Positions 1 through 8,837 of a DNA stretch of 64,000 nucleotides are shown here, piece by piece. The position numbers and the translations under genes were made by a program. Numbering within the stretch: position 1 is the stretch's first letter; each line of letters opens with the position of its first letter. The stretch spans positions 9,920,001-9,984,000 of the forward strand of contig NZ_JAUSWW010000001.1 of NCBI RefSeq assembly GCF_030815415.1, given 5' to 3'. The notes beneath the pieces were generated by a model. That model made no database searches, was not told where the DNA came from, and worked only from the letters and a program-made list of their open reading frames with translations. The stretch comes from Streptomyces canus. GTDB lineage: Bacteria; Actinomycetota; Actinomycetes; Streptomycetales; Streptomycetaceae.

Positions 1-490
1 CCAGTACCGGCATGGCCCACAGCAGCAGTGCCTCGACCAGGCACGCGGTGGTGACCGCCGCCACCAACGGTGCGATGACGTTTGCGGGCAGGCCCGCGAC
101 GGTCTCCACATCGGCGGTGAGCAGGGTGAGCAGCGTCCCGTCGCGTTGTCCGCGCAGCTGACGGGGCGTGAGGCCGGCAGCGCCGCGGGCCAGCCGAGCT
201 CGCAGGGCCACTTGGGTGGCCAGCAGGGTCCGGTGGTTGGCCAGGCGTTCGAGGTAGCGCAGACCGGTGCGGGTCAGGGCCAGTGCCCGGACTGCGCCCG
301 AGGGGTACATCCAGGACCAGGTGGTGTTGGCCTGGAGGGTGACCACGGCGCAGGTCGTCAGGAACCAGCCGGACACACCGAGCAGTGCGGCGCCGCTGAG
401 CTCTGCCGGCGCGGCGAACAGCATGCCGGTCAGGAGGGCGCGGCGGGGAGCCGCTGTACGCAGCAGCCGCCAGGCGCTGATCCGGTTCAT
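1..490 (-). CDS. cydC: CydC, ABC exporter subunit for cytochrome bd assembly (3' part outside window)
   Basis: Reading from the ATG at 490 gives MNRISAWRLLRTAAPRRALL and about 160 residues of an ABC exporter membrane domain before the window ends. It includes GLRYLERLANHRTLL, the arginine-rich loop typical of CydC. The CydDC heterodimer exports cysteine/glutathione to the periplasmic side and is needed to assemble cytochrome bd. The start overlaps the cydD stop in an ATGA, so translation is coupled. The ATP-binding half lies to the left of the window. Identification rests on family resemblance and on position directly behind cydD; only the N-terminal third can be seen. Confidence 0.88.
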   Translation of the reverse strand, partial: MNRISAWRLLRTAAPRRALLTGMLFAAPAELSGAALLGVSGWFLTTCAVVTLQANTTWSWMYPSGAVRALALTRTGLRYLERLANHRTLLATQVALRARLARGAAGLTPRQLRGQRDGTLLTLLTADVETVAGLPANVIAPLVAAVTTACLVEALLLWAMPVL

Positions 491-2217
491 CGGGCTCTCC
501 CGTGGTCCAGCGTGATGACGTGGTCCGCCAGCGGCAGCAGCGCGGGACTGTGGGTGGCGAGCAGGACCGTACGGTCGCGGGCCAGCGTCCGCAGCGCGGA
601 CAGGACGCGTTGCTCCGCTTCCGGGTCGAGGTGTGTGGTCGGTTCGTCCAGGTACAGCAGGGGTGCGTCCCGCAGCAACGCCCGGATGAGGGCGAGCTGT
701 TGGGACTGGCCGGAGGAGAGGCCGGTGCCGCGTTCGCCGAGCGGTGTGTCCAGTCCCTGCGGCAGTGCGGCCAGGAGGTCCTCGAAGCCGAGGGAGGCGA
801 CGGCGTCCAGCAGGGCGTGGTCGCTCGCGGCAGGCCGGGCCAGGAGGAGGTTCTCGCGCAGGGTGCCCGGCAGCAGATGAGCGGGCTGGCCCACCCAGGC
901 GACCCGGCTGGGGTCGGCGGGGACCGGCAGGCAGTTCAGCAGGTGGAGCGCGCGTCCACCGTGCGGGGCGTACAGCCCGGCCGCGACGGCGAGCAGGGTG
1001 GACTTGCCGGCCCCGGTGGGTCCGGTGACGGCGAGGCATCGCCCCGGTGCGAGGTACACGCTGACATGGTCCAGCGCGGGTCCCTCCTGTCCGGGGTGAT
1101 GGACCGTGACGGCTTCCAGGCACACCCCGGGTGGCGCTGCGGCCTGTCGGGCACGTCGGGCCGACGGCACCACGGTTTCGCGATACGCGTCCAGGATCTG
1201 GGCCAGTAGGCCGGCGGCGGCGGTCGCCCGGGCGCGGGCGTGGTAGCCGGCGGCCAGGTCCCGGGCCGGTGCGAAGTAGGCGGGCACCAGGACGAGGACG
1301 AACAGCGCGGCGGACAGGCTCATGTGGTCCGGTACGACCGGCAGGTCCAGGTAGCCGAGCAGGACCAGTCCGCAGTAGGTCGCCACCACGGCGAGGGTGC
1401 CGGTGATCAGCAGTTCGACCCACGCGGTCGACAGGAAGGCGATCCGCAGCACCTTCTCGGTGCGACCGGCGACCTCCCGGTCGTGCCGGGCCAGCGAAGC
1501 GGCCGCCTGGTCGTGCGCCCCGAGCCCGACCAGGGTGGGCAGGCCGCGCAGATGGTCCAGCAGTCGGGCCTGGTGGGTGCGGATCGACGCCAGTTGGGCC
1601 CGTACAACGGTCTGCGTGCCCAGGCCGATGACCTTCAGGTTGGCCGGTAGCAGCGGGGTGGCGGCCAGCACGAGCAGGGCGACGAACCAGCTGCGGGAGG
1701 CGATCGCGGCCAGGGTGAGGCCGCTGCCGAGCAGCATCGTGGTCCGCGCGGGCAGGTAGTCGGTGAGCCAGTCGGTCAGCTGACCGACCTCGCCGTCGAC
1801 GGCCTGGACCAGTGCCGCGTCGTCCAGGTCGGAGCGGGCCGGGCCGCGTGCGGGCAGCGCCGTCTCGATGAGTCGGCCGCGCAGGTTCTCCCGTACGGTG
1901 CGGGCGCCGCGCGCGGCCGCCGCGTCGCCCGCGGCCAGCAGTACGGCGCGCAGGGCCACGCCGGCCGCTATGAGCAGGGCTGGCGGCAGTACGTCGGACG
2001 CGGGGGCGCCGTGGAGTGCGGACACGCCGCGCTGGGCGCCCCAGGAGAGCCCTCCCGCCCAGATGACCGTGCCCAGCTGGGCCGCGCCGCGCACCAGTCC
2101 CGCGCGGCGCAGCTCCCGCCCACCTACGGCTGCCCATTCCTTCAACCGGGCGGCGGGCACCGGGTCTTCGGCCTTGTCCGCGGCCAGTTCGTCGAGGAGT
2201 ACGGCGGTGGTGGTCAC
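487..2217 (-). CDS. cydD: CydD, thiol exporter ABC subunit
   Basis: 576 residues: an N-terminal six-helix exporter domain (about 30-330) followed by an ATPase domain. Walker A is GPTGAGKST, the ABC signature is LSSGQSQQLAL, and Walker B is LLYLDEPTTHLD, followed by a switch histidine in LLATHS. Length and order fit CydD, which pairs with CydC to export reduced thiols for cytochrome bd haem insertion. The GTG start at 2217 overlaps the cydB stop as GTGA, and the stop overlaps the cydC start, so the four cyd genes form one tightly coupled operon in the order A-B-D-C. Confidence 0.93.
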   Translation of the reverse strand: MTTTAVLLDELAADKAEDPVPAARLKEWAAVGGRELRRAGLVRGAAQLGTVIWAGGLSWGAQRGVSALHGAPASDVLPPALLIAAGVALRAVLLAAGDAAAARGARTVRENLRGRLIETALPARGPARSDLDDAALVQAVDGEVGQLTDWLTDYLPARTTMLLGSGLTLAAIASRSWFVALLVLAATPLLPANLKVIGLGTQTVVRAQLASIRTHQARLLDHLRGLPTLVGLGAHDQAAASLARHDREVAGRTEKVLRIAFLSTAWVELLITGTLAVVATYCGLVLLGYLDLPVVPDHMSLSAALFVLVLVPAYFAPARDLAAGYHARARATAAAGLLAQILDAYRETVVPSARRARQAAAPPGVCLEAVTVHHPGQEGPALDHVSVYLAPGRCLAVTGPTGAGKSTLLAVAAGLYAPHGGRALHLLNCLPVPADPSRVAWVGQPAHLLPGTLRENLLLARPAASDHALLDAVASLGFEDLLAALPQGLDTPLGERGTGLSSGQSQQLALIRALLRDAPLLYLDEPTTHLDPEAEQRVLSALRTLARDRTVLLATHSPALLPLADHVITLDHGRAR

Positions 2218-3485
2218 GAGATGGTCTCCGCCTCGATGTCTGCGATGTCCGCGTGGAAGTACCCGGCGCGCCGGTCCCGGCGGTCGCCTGCGATCCAGGC
2301 GGCCAGCGCCGTGCAGCCCAGGACGGCGATGCCGGCCGGGCCGATCCAGTCGGCCACACCGCCGAACACGTCCTGGGACAGGGCGGTCGCCAGAATGCCG
2401 AGCACCACCAGCAGGGTCCGTCGCACGATCGTCCGCAAGGTGCCGGAGGGCGCCGGGGAGACCGCCAAGGGGTAGGTACGGGCACGCAGCGGCGGGATCG
2501 GACGCTCCACCGGATCGGTGTACTTACCGCGGAAGCTCCGCCAGGCGTAGGTGTTGTAGGCCAGTACGAACGGCATGCACAACCCGACGCCCAGGACCAG
2601 GAAGAGCTGGGAGGAGTGCGGGCTCGCAGCCTGATGGACGGTCAGTCCGGGCGGTACGACGACCGGTACGGAGACCACGGCCAGGCCCAGCAGCCCACAG
2701 ACCGTCGTCGTGGCCACGGCGGCGAACGGCCGCCAGTCGGGGCGACGGCCGAATCCGTGCCAGGCGACCGCACCGGCCACGACCCCGGCGACGACCGTGA
2801 GCCAGAACAGCACAGCGCGCATGGGCTGGCCCAGCTGCGCCTGCTGCGGGTCTGCGCTCGGCAGCAGCAGGCCGAGTACGAGCGCCATGACCGCGGTGAC
2901 CACCAGCAGCGACCGTCCGGTGCGGCGGACGCCCGACCGCGACCAGCCCTCGGTCTTGTCCTGCAGCCAGGCGGCCCCGGCCAGCAGGTAGACGGCGACC
3001 AGGCCGAGAGCGCACAGCACGCTGTAGAAGCTGAGCCAGTCGAAGGCCCCGCCCTGGAAGGTACCGCTGCGCTGGTTCGGGCCAGTGAGCACGGCGCCGA
3101 TGACGAGACCTTGGCACGCGGTCGCCGCGAGCGACGCCCCGCCGAACAGCAGCGCCCAACCTCGCCGGTAGCCGTCGGCCGCACCCTGCATTTCCAGGCC
3201 GAGCCCGCGCAGGATGATGGCGATCAGCATGCCGATCAACGGCAGGTAGACACCGGGCAGAATCACGGCGTAGGCGCCCGGCAGGCCGGCCCAGAGGACG
3301 ACGCCGGCCAGGATGATCCAGCTCTCGTTGGCGTCCCAGGCGGTGGCGACGATCTCGCCGTACTCCCGTCGGCGCTCCGGCCGGGCCGCCAGGCTGAGCA
3401 TGCCCACCCCGAGGTCGTAACCGTCGAGGACGACGTACATGGCGAGTGAGATGAGGACCAGGGCGTAACTGGCGTACTCAAGCAC
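2214..3485 (-). CDS. cydB: Cytochrome bd ubiquinol/menaquinol oxidase subunit II (CydB)
   Basis: I place the start at the GTG at 3485 (protein VLEYASYALVLISLAMYVVL), overlapping the cydA stop by 8 bases; the open frame upstream is only read-through over cydA. The 423-residue protein is a multi-helix membrane protein with the CydB hallmarks LDGYDLGVG near the N terminus, WDANESW (about 45-51) and a GAFDW segment. It completes the bd oxidase with CydA. At 423 residues it is longer than most CydB proteins. After FVLAYNTYAWRSFRGKY there is a tail of about 100 residues with two further predicted membrane segments and a charged end. Confidence 0.93.
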   Translation of the reverse strand: MLEYASYALVLISLAMYVVLDGYDLGVGMLSLAARPERRREYGEIVATAWDANESWIILAGVVLWAGLPGAYAVILPGVYLPLIGMLIAIILRGLGLEMQGAADGYRRGWALLFGGASLAATACQGLVIGAVLTGPNQRSGTFQGGAFDWLSFYSVLCALGLVAVYLLAGAAWLQDKTEGWSRSGVRRTGRSLLVVTAVMALVLGLLLPSADPQQAQLGQPMRAVLFWLTVVAGVVAGAVAWHGFGRRPDWRPFAAVATTTVCGLLGLAVVSVPVVVPPGLTVHQAASPHSSQLFLVLGVGLCMPFVLAYNTYAWRSFRGKYTDPVERPIPPLRARTYPLAVSPAPSGTLRTIVRRTLLVVLGILATALSQDVFGGVADWIGPAGIAVLGCTALAAWIAGDRRDRRAGYFHADIADIEAETIS

Positions 3486-4845
3486 CGAGGGCCTCCGATG
3501 CGTCGGTCGAGGCGGGCCCGGTGGGCAGTGCTTCGGGGCCGGCCTTGACGGTGCGGACGATGTAGCGGGCCCAGATGGCCAGCAGGGTGACGTAGAGCAG
3601 GACGAAACCCGCCAGGCTGGCAACGACTTCGAAGGTGGTGAGGTGGGAGACCGCATCGGCGGTGCGCAGCTGGCCGTAGACGACCCAGGGCTGGCGGCCC
3701 GTCTCGGCGACGATCCACCCGCCGGTGATGGCGATGATCCCGGCCGGGGTCATCCACACCATCCACCGCAGGAAGCGCGGGGAGTCGAACAGGCGCCTCC
3801 GCATGCGCAGGACCACGCCCGCGAAGGCCGTGCCGAACATCAGCAGCGCGGTGAGGTACATCGCGCGGAAACCGTAGAAGGTGGTCCACATGTTGGGGCG
3901 CTCGTCGGGCGGGGTCTGCAGCAGTCCGGGCGTCGTCGTCTTGCCGCTGAGGTCTTGGGCGATGACCGAACCGAGATACGGAATGCCGACCTGCAGCCGG
4001 TTCTCACCCTTGTCGGTGTCGGGGACGATGAGCAGGTTGTATCCGTTGTTGTCGCTCTTCCAGTTGCCCTCGAAAGCCTCCAGCTTGGAGAGCTGGTGCT
4101 GTCCCATGAAGACCGCCGTGCCGTCTCCCACGTACAGCTGCACCGGCATCAGCACCCCGAGCACGCCGAGCGCGATCGACAGACAGCGGCGGGCCATGGG
4201 CTGGGCGTGGACCCGGTTCTTCACCAGGTGCCAGGCGGAGATCCCGCCGACGAACCAGGCGGCGCTGATCAGCACGGCCAGCAGCATGTGCGGGAAGCGG
4301 TGGGCGAAGGCGGGGTTGAACAGGATGCTGATCCAGTCCCTCGCGTGGAACTGGCCCTCGACCTTCTCGTAGCCGACCGGGTCCTGCATCCAGCTGTTGG
4401 CCGACAGGATCCAGGTGGTGGACAGCAGCGTTCCGAAGGCGACCATCCAGCTGGCCAGGGCCATGGTGCGCGGGCGGATCCGCCCGTCCCCGTAGAGCAT
4501 GAGGCCGATGAAGCCTGCCTCCAGGAAGAAGGCGGTGATCACTTCCATGCCGATGGTGACCCCGATGACCGGCCCCACCGCGTGGGCGTACACGCCCCAG
4601 TTGAGGCCGAACTCGAACGTCATCACCGTGCCCGCGACGACGCCCAGGCCGAAGCCGACGGCGAAGATCTTCTTCCAGAACCGGAAGATCTGCAGATACA
4701 GGGGGTTCTGCGTGCGCACGTAGACCGTGTACACGACGGCGAGGAGCACGGAGAGGCCGACGGTGAGCGCGGGGAAGGTCATATGGAAGATCGCGGTGAT
4801 CGCGAACTGCCATCGGGACAGTTCGGCGACGGTTGACGAGTCCAT
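3478..4845 (-). CDS. cydA: Cytochrome bd oxidase subunit I (CydA)
   Basis: 455 residues, close to the usual length of actinobacterial CydA. It carries the haem-binding subunit: His21 in AIFHMTFP (equivalent to the axial His19 of E. coli), the quinol-loop region GYEKVEGQFH and the late GRQPWVVYGQLRT motif. It oxidises menaquinol and reduces O2 to water at the membrane without pumping protons, and is used at low oxygen or when the bc1-aa3 branch is impaired. The ATG at 4845 is preceded by a GGGAG ribosome binding site. First gene of cydABDC. In Streptomyces cyd is known to be Rex-controlled; I see only a weak half-site upstream. Confidence 0.96.
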   Translation of the reverse strand: MDSSTVAELSRWQFAITAIFHMTFPALTVGLSVLLAVVYTVYVRTQNPLYLQIFRFWKKIFAVGFGLGVVAGTVMTFEFGLNWGVYAHAVGPVIGVTIGMEVITAFFLEAGFIGLMLYGDGRIRPRTMALASWMVAFGTLLSTTWILSANSWMQDPVGYEKVEGQFHARDWISILFNPAFAHRFPHMLLAVLISAAWFVGGISAWHLVKNRVHAQPMARRCLSIALGVLGVLMPVQLYVGDGTAVFMGQHQLSKLEAFEGNWKSDNNGYNLLIVPDTDKGENRLQVGIPYLGSVIAQDLSGKTTTPGLLQTPPDERPNMWTTFYGFRAMYLTALLMFGTAFAGVVLRMRRRLFDSPRFLRWMVWMTPAGIIAITGGWIVAETGRQPWVVYGQLRTADAVSHLTTFEVVASLAGFVLLYVTLLAIWARYIVRTVKAGPEALPTGPASTDASEALGA

Positions 4846-5249
4846 GGGTACTCCCGGGAGGCAGCGTTTCTTGGCGAAGGTCGCGCGTGTTCACGGCCCG
4901 CGCAGGGCGTGGTATCAGGCACGGGCTGCCCGGATGGGGCCTCTCGGTGGGGGCCGCCGTCGCGTGCCGGGCACGCCGTCGCTGCGGCCGAGCCGGCCAG
5001 GGGGAGGGGATGCGATCGCCGCCCTGTGGCACCGACACGCTAGACGGCTGACCGGGTACCACGATTGCCTACGAGCGCCCCTGCACTTGCCCGATGCTGC
5101 ACACTTGCGGTCGCACAGGCGGCGGCCCACCACACGGGCCGGGAGAGGGCGCTGACGGGCAAGCTCCTCTGCACGGACAGGCACGACGATCATTCGACCG
5201 GTGCCTACATTTCCGGCACCTACACAGTCGCCGGAATGAAGAGGTCCCC
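4846..5249. promoter_or_regulatory. Divergent intergenic region between cydA and the monooxygenase operon
   Basis: About 400 bases with no convincing gene. It must hold the cydA promoter (leftward) and the monooxygenase promoter (rightward). An inverted repeat GGTGCC-N9-GGCACC at 5200-5220, which also contains two near-direct CCTACA copies, lies 30 bases before the rightward start and is a candidate operator. Around 4887-4897 a GTGAACACGCG on the minus strand resembles one half of a Rex site, but the second half is not recognisable. Confidence 0.4.
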
Positions 5250-6335
5250 ATGCAGTTCGGTATTTTCTCGGTGGGGGACGTGACCCCCGACCCAACCAAC
5301 GGCCGTACCCCGTCGGAGCAAGAACGCATCAAGGCGATGGTCGCCATCGCGCTGAAGGCGGAGGAGGTCGGCCTGGACGTCTTCGCGACCGGTGAGCACC
5401 ACAATCCGCCGTTCGTGCCGTCGTCGCCTACCACGATGCTGGGCTACATCGCCGCCCGTACCGAGAAGTTGATCCTTTCCACCGCCACGACGCTGATCAC
5501 CACCAACGACCCGGCGAAGATCGCCGAGGACTACGCGATGCTCCAGCACCTGGCCGACGGCCGGGTCGACTTGATGATGGGCCGCGGCAACACCGGCCCG
5601 GTCTATCCGTGGTTCGGCCAGGACATCCGCCAGGGCCTCAACCTCGCCAAGGAGAACTACGCGCTGCTGCGTCGGCTGTGGCGCGAGGACATCGTGAACT
5701 GGGAGGGCAAGTTCCGTACGCCACTTCAGGGGTTCACGGCCACACCCCGGCCGCTGGACGGCGTACCGCCGTTCGTGTGGCACGGCTCGATCCGCTCGCC
5801 CGAGATCGCCGAGCAGGCGGCCTTCTACGGCGACGGCTTCTTCCACAACAACATCTTCTGGCCCGCCGACCACACCAGGCAGATGGTCCAGCTCTACCGG
5901 CGGCGGTACGCTCACCACGGTCACGGGCGGCCCGAGGAAGCCATCGTAGGCCTCGGCGGGCAGGTGTTCATGCGGAAGAACTCGCAGGACGCGGTACGGG
6001 AGTTCCGCCCCTACTTCGACAACGCGCCCGTCTACGGGCACGGGCCCTCGCTCGAGGAGTTCACCGAGCAGACCCCGCTGACGGTGGGTTCTCCCCAGCA
6101 GGTCATCGAGCGGACACTGTCCTTCCGTGCGACCGTCGGCGATTACCAGCGGCAGCTGTTCCTGATGGACCACGCGGGTCTGCCCCTGAAGACCGTCCTG
6201 GAACAGCTCGACATCCTCGGCGAAGAGGTGGTGCCCGTCCTGCGGAAGGAGTTCGCGATCGGCCGCTCCGCCAAAGTGCCGGATGCGCCCACCCACCAGT
6301 CCCTGCGGGCCGTTCAGGAGGTGTCCGCCGCGTGA
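5250..6335 (+). CDS. Luciferase-like flavin-dependent monooxygenase
   Basis: 361 residues from the ATG at 5250, which follows a GAAGAGGT ribosome binding site; the longer open frame upstream has no support. Features of the bacterial luciferase-like (FMNH2-dependent) fold are clear: TGEHHNPPF near residue 42, a beta-barrel core, GRGNTGPVYPWFG, and an FMN-phosphate region near VWHGSIRSPEIAEQAAFYGDGFF. Proteins of this type use reduced flavin supplied by a partner reductase and O2 to oxidise a small substrate, which cannot be told from sequence. The next gene, overlapping by GTGA, is such an FMN reductase, so the two form a two-component monooxygenase. Confidence 0.88.
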   Translation: MQFGIFSVGDVTPDPTNGRTPSEQERIKAMVAIALKAEEVGLDVFATGEHHNPPFVPSSPTTMLGYIAARTEKLILSTATTLITTNDPAKIAEDYAMLQHLADGRVDLMMGRGNTGPVYPWFGQDIRQGLNLAKENYALLRRLWREDIVNWEGKFRTPLQGFTATPRPLDGVPPFVWHGSIRSPEIAEQAAFYGDGFFHNNIFWPADHTRQMVQLYRRRYAHHGHGRPEEAIVGLGGQVFMRKNSQDAVREFRPYFDNAPVYGHGPSLEEFTEQTPLTVGSPQQVIERTLSFRATVGDYQRQLFLMDHAGLPLKTVLEQLDILGEEVVPVLRKEFAIGRSAKVPDAPTHQSLRAVQEVSAA

Positions 6336-6946
6336 AGCTCGTCGCTGTGTCCGCGGGGCTGAGCACCCCGTCCTCCACACGCCTGCTCGCCGACCGTCTC
6401 GCCGAGTCGGCCCGCGGCGAACTCGCCGCTCAGGGCCACGACGTGGAGACCAAGGTCATCGAGCTGCGTGAACTGGCCGTCGCCGTCGCCAACAACCTCG
6501 TGACCGGTTTCCCGGCGCCCCAACTCGCCGCGGCGATCGACGCGGTGACGGGCGCCCACGGCCTGATCGCCGTGACGCCCGTGTTCACCGCCTCCTACAG
6601 CGGGCTGTTCAAGTCCTTCTTCGACCTGATCGACCCCGACGCCTTCACCGGTAAGCCGGTCCTCGTCGCGGCGACGGGCGGCACGGCCCGCCACTCCCTG
6701 GTCCTGGAACACGCCCTGCGCCCGCTCTTCGCGTACCTGCGCGCCACCGTCGTATCCACCGCGGTGTATGCGGCGTCCGAGGACTGGGGATCCGGCGGTG
6801 ACGAGTACACCGAGGGCCTGCCCGCGCGGATACGGCGGGCGGGCGGCGAGTTGGCCGCCCTGATGGCCGCCCGCCCGGCCGAGGAGACGTCCGAGGACGA
6901 CATCACCGCGCTCGAACGGCAGCTCTCCGACCTGCGCTTCGACTGA
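6332..6946 (+). CDS. NADPH-dependent FMN reductase, partner of the luciferase-like monooxygenase
   Basis: 204 residues of flavodoxin-like fold: VKLVAVSAGLSTPSSTRLLAD (phosphate-binding loop with several Ser/Thr), VTPVFTASYSGLFKSFFD and VAATGGTARHS. It resembles the CE1759/SsuE-type reductases that accompany luciferase-like proteins. The GTG start at 6332 overlaps the upstream stop. Its likely role is to reduce FMN with NAD(P)H and hand FMNH2 to the monooxygenase. The last 80 or so codons recur as a broken copy at 8466-8725, and a 23-base piece of the 3' end recurs near 36,441. Confidence 0.9.
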   Translation: MKLVAVSAGLSTPSSTRLLADRLAESARGELAAQGHDVETKVIELRELAVAVANNLVTGFPAPQLAAAIDAVTGAHGLIAVTPVFTASYSGLFKSFFDLIDPDAFTGKPVLVAATGGTARHSLVLEHALRPLFAYLRATVVSTAVYAASEDWGSGGDEYTEGLPARIRRAGGELAALMAARPAEETSEDDITALERQLSDLRFD

Positions 6947-7095
6947 GGCGACCCCCGGCGGGTCCCGAAGCGAGCACTCGTCAAGCAGTATCTGTCCAGT
7001 GATCCGGTTGCGTTCCGGTCCGGGCTCGCCGCGGCAGGTGCTGCCCCGGCCGGTCTCTCGGGCCGGGCTGCCCGGTTCTCACCAAGAAGGTACCC

Positions 7096-8325
7096 ATGTC
7101 CGAGTCACCCGATCTCCAGGCCCCACGCCTGCCCGCCGCAGGAAAGAGCTCGCACGGCGTGCCGGGATGGCTGATAGCGCTTCTTGCCGTTGCCTCCGGC
7201 ATGACCGTCGCCAACCTTTACTACGCCCAGCCGCTGCTCTCCTCACTGCGTGACGCCTTCCACGTGAGCACGACGGGTGCAGGTTGGCTGATCACTCTCA
7301 CCCAGGTCGGCTACGTGGTCGGCATGCTCTTCCTGGTCCCGCTCGGCGACCGGTTGGAGAAGCGCCGCCTGATCACCGTGCTGTTGGCGGTCACCACGCT
7401 CGCCCTCGTCACGGCCGGACTCGCCACGAACTTCCCCCTGCTGCTTACCGCGTCCTTGATCAGCGGCGCCACGTCGGTCGTCGCGCAGATCCTCGTGCCC
7501 GTCGCCGCGAGCCTCGCCCCCGACCACGCCCGCGGCCGCATCGTCGGCCGGGTGATGAGTGGCCTGCTCACCGGCATCCTGCTGTCCCGGACCCTCAGTA
7601 GCCTGGTCTCCGACCTCGCGGGCTGGCGCGTCGTCTACCTCGGCTCCGCCGTCCTCATGGCCGTCCTCGCCATGGCCCTGCACGCCGCTCTGCCGCAGCA
7701 CGCGCCCACCACGAACATCCCCTATGCCCACGTGCTGCGCTCCACCGTCCAGCTGGTGCGCACCCACCCAGAGCTGCTGCGGCGCGGACTGTACCAGGCG
7801 GCGATGTTCGGTTCGTTCAGCGCTTTCTGGACGACCATCTCGTACGTCCTCACCGGGCCCCGGTTCCACTACTCCGAGGTGGGGGTCGGCATCTTCGCCC
7901 TCGTCGGTGCGGCCGGCGCGGCAGTGGCCCCGTTCGCCGGGCACTGGGCCGACCGCAAGTTGACACGGCCCATGACCGGTGCCGCCTTCGCCGTCGCTGC
8001 TGTGGCGTTCACGCTCGCCGGCTTCGGACAGCGCAGCATCGTCCTGATCGGTCTGGCCGCGATCCTGATCGACATGGCCGTGCAGACGACTCTCATTCTC
8101 GGCCAGCACACCATCTACCAGCTCGACCCCGATGCGCGTGCCCGCCTCAACAGCGCCTACATCGCCACCTTCTTCCTGGGCGGTGCGGTCGGCTCCCAGC
8201 TGGGTTCGCTCACCTACTACGCCGGCGGCTGGACGCCGGTGACGCTTCTCGGTGGGGCACTGCCGCTCCTGGCCCTCCTGTACTGGGCCTCGGAACGGCG
8301 ACTGGGCGGCCCCACCGCACGGTGA
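7096..8325 (+). CDS. MFS transporter, DHA1-like exporter
   Basis: 409 residues with twelve hydrophobic segments. After the first helix comes NLYYAQPLL, a motif of the MFS branch that includes YnfM-like exporters. The loop between helices 2 and 3 carries GDRLEKRR (MFS motif A). A GAAGG ribosome binding site precedes the ATG. It lies 150 bases behind the monooxygenase/FMN reductase pair in the same direction, so it may export the substrate or product of that pair; this is inference. No substrate can be assigned from the sequence. Confidence 0.88.
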   Translation: MSESPDLQAPRLPAAGKSSHGVPGWLIALLAVASGMTVANLYYAQPLLSSLRDAFHVSTTGAGWLITLTQVGYVVGMLFLVPLGDRLEKRRLITVLLAVTTLALVTAGLATNFPLLLTASLISGATSVVAQILVPVAASLAPDHARGRIVGRVMSGLLTGILLSRTLSSLVSDLAGWRVVYLGSAVLMAVLAMALHAALPQHAPTTNIPYAHVLRSTVQLVRTHPELLRRGLYQAAMFGSFSAFWTTISYVLTGPRFHYSEVGVGIFALVGAAGAAVAPFAGHWADRKLTRPMTGAAFAVAAVAFTLAGFGQRSIVLIGLAAILIDMAVQTTLILGQHTIYQLDPDARARLNSAYIATFFLGGAVGSQLGSLTYYAGGWTPVTLLGGALPLLALLYWASERRLGGPTAR

Positions 8326-8465
8326 CGGCAGGACAGACATGGCTGATCATGCGCAGCCGCTCCCGCTCGGTGCGGCCCGGCAGAGCCGTTCCGCCTGGCG
8401 GGCGCCGGCAGGAGGCGCCGAGGGTCCGCGAAGCAGCCGCCCCTCGTCACCGGCTCGGCCAAGGT

Positions 8466-8725
8466 CATGCCCTGCGCCCGCTCTTCGCGTACCTGCGCGC
8501 CGTCGTCGTCCCCACTGCGGTGTACGCGGCGTCCGAGGACTGGGGATCCGGCGGTGACGAGTACACCGTGGGCCTGCCCGCGCCCATGCGGCGGGCGGCC
8601 GGCGAGCTGGCCGCCCTGGTGGCAGTCCGGCCGACGAGACGTCCGCGGCCGACATCACCGCGCTCGAACGGCAGCTCTTCGATCTGCGCTTGCTGCGCTT
8701 GGACCGAGGTGACCCCCGTGGGTCA
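8466..8725 (+). pseudogene. Copy of the FMN reductase 3' end (truncated, degenerate)
   Basis: Starting at CATGCCCTGCGCCCG this stretch reproduces bases about 6712-6965 of the intact FMN reductase, including the block encoding YAASEDWGSGGDEYT and the bases beyond its stop. It has no 5' part or start, carries substitutions and small indels, and the stop region has changed (a short duplication near 8690-8698). A partial duplication downstream of the MFS gene followed by decay is the simplest explanation. It is not expected to make a functional protein. Confidence 0.85.
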
Positions 8726-8837
8726 CAGAACGGGCACGCGGATTCACCGACCGAGCCGGGGCCTGCCGTGCTCGGGCTGGAGGAGGCCAAAGGTGGATGA
8801 GGTGAAAGCAGGGCGCGGTCCGCGACCGTCGGAATCC

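Noticed and set aside
4880..4900. Rex operator upstream of cydA
   Set aside because: Only one half (GTGAAC) fits; the second half is not recognisable, so I do not annotate a site.
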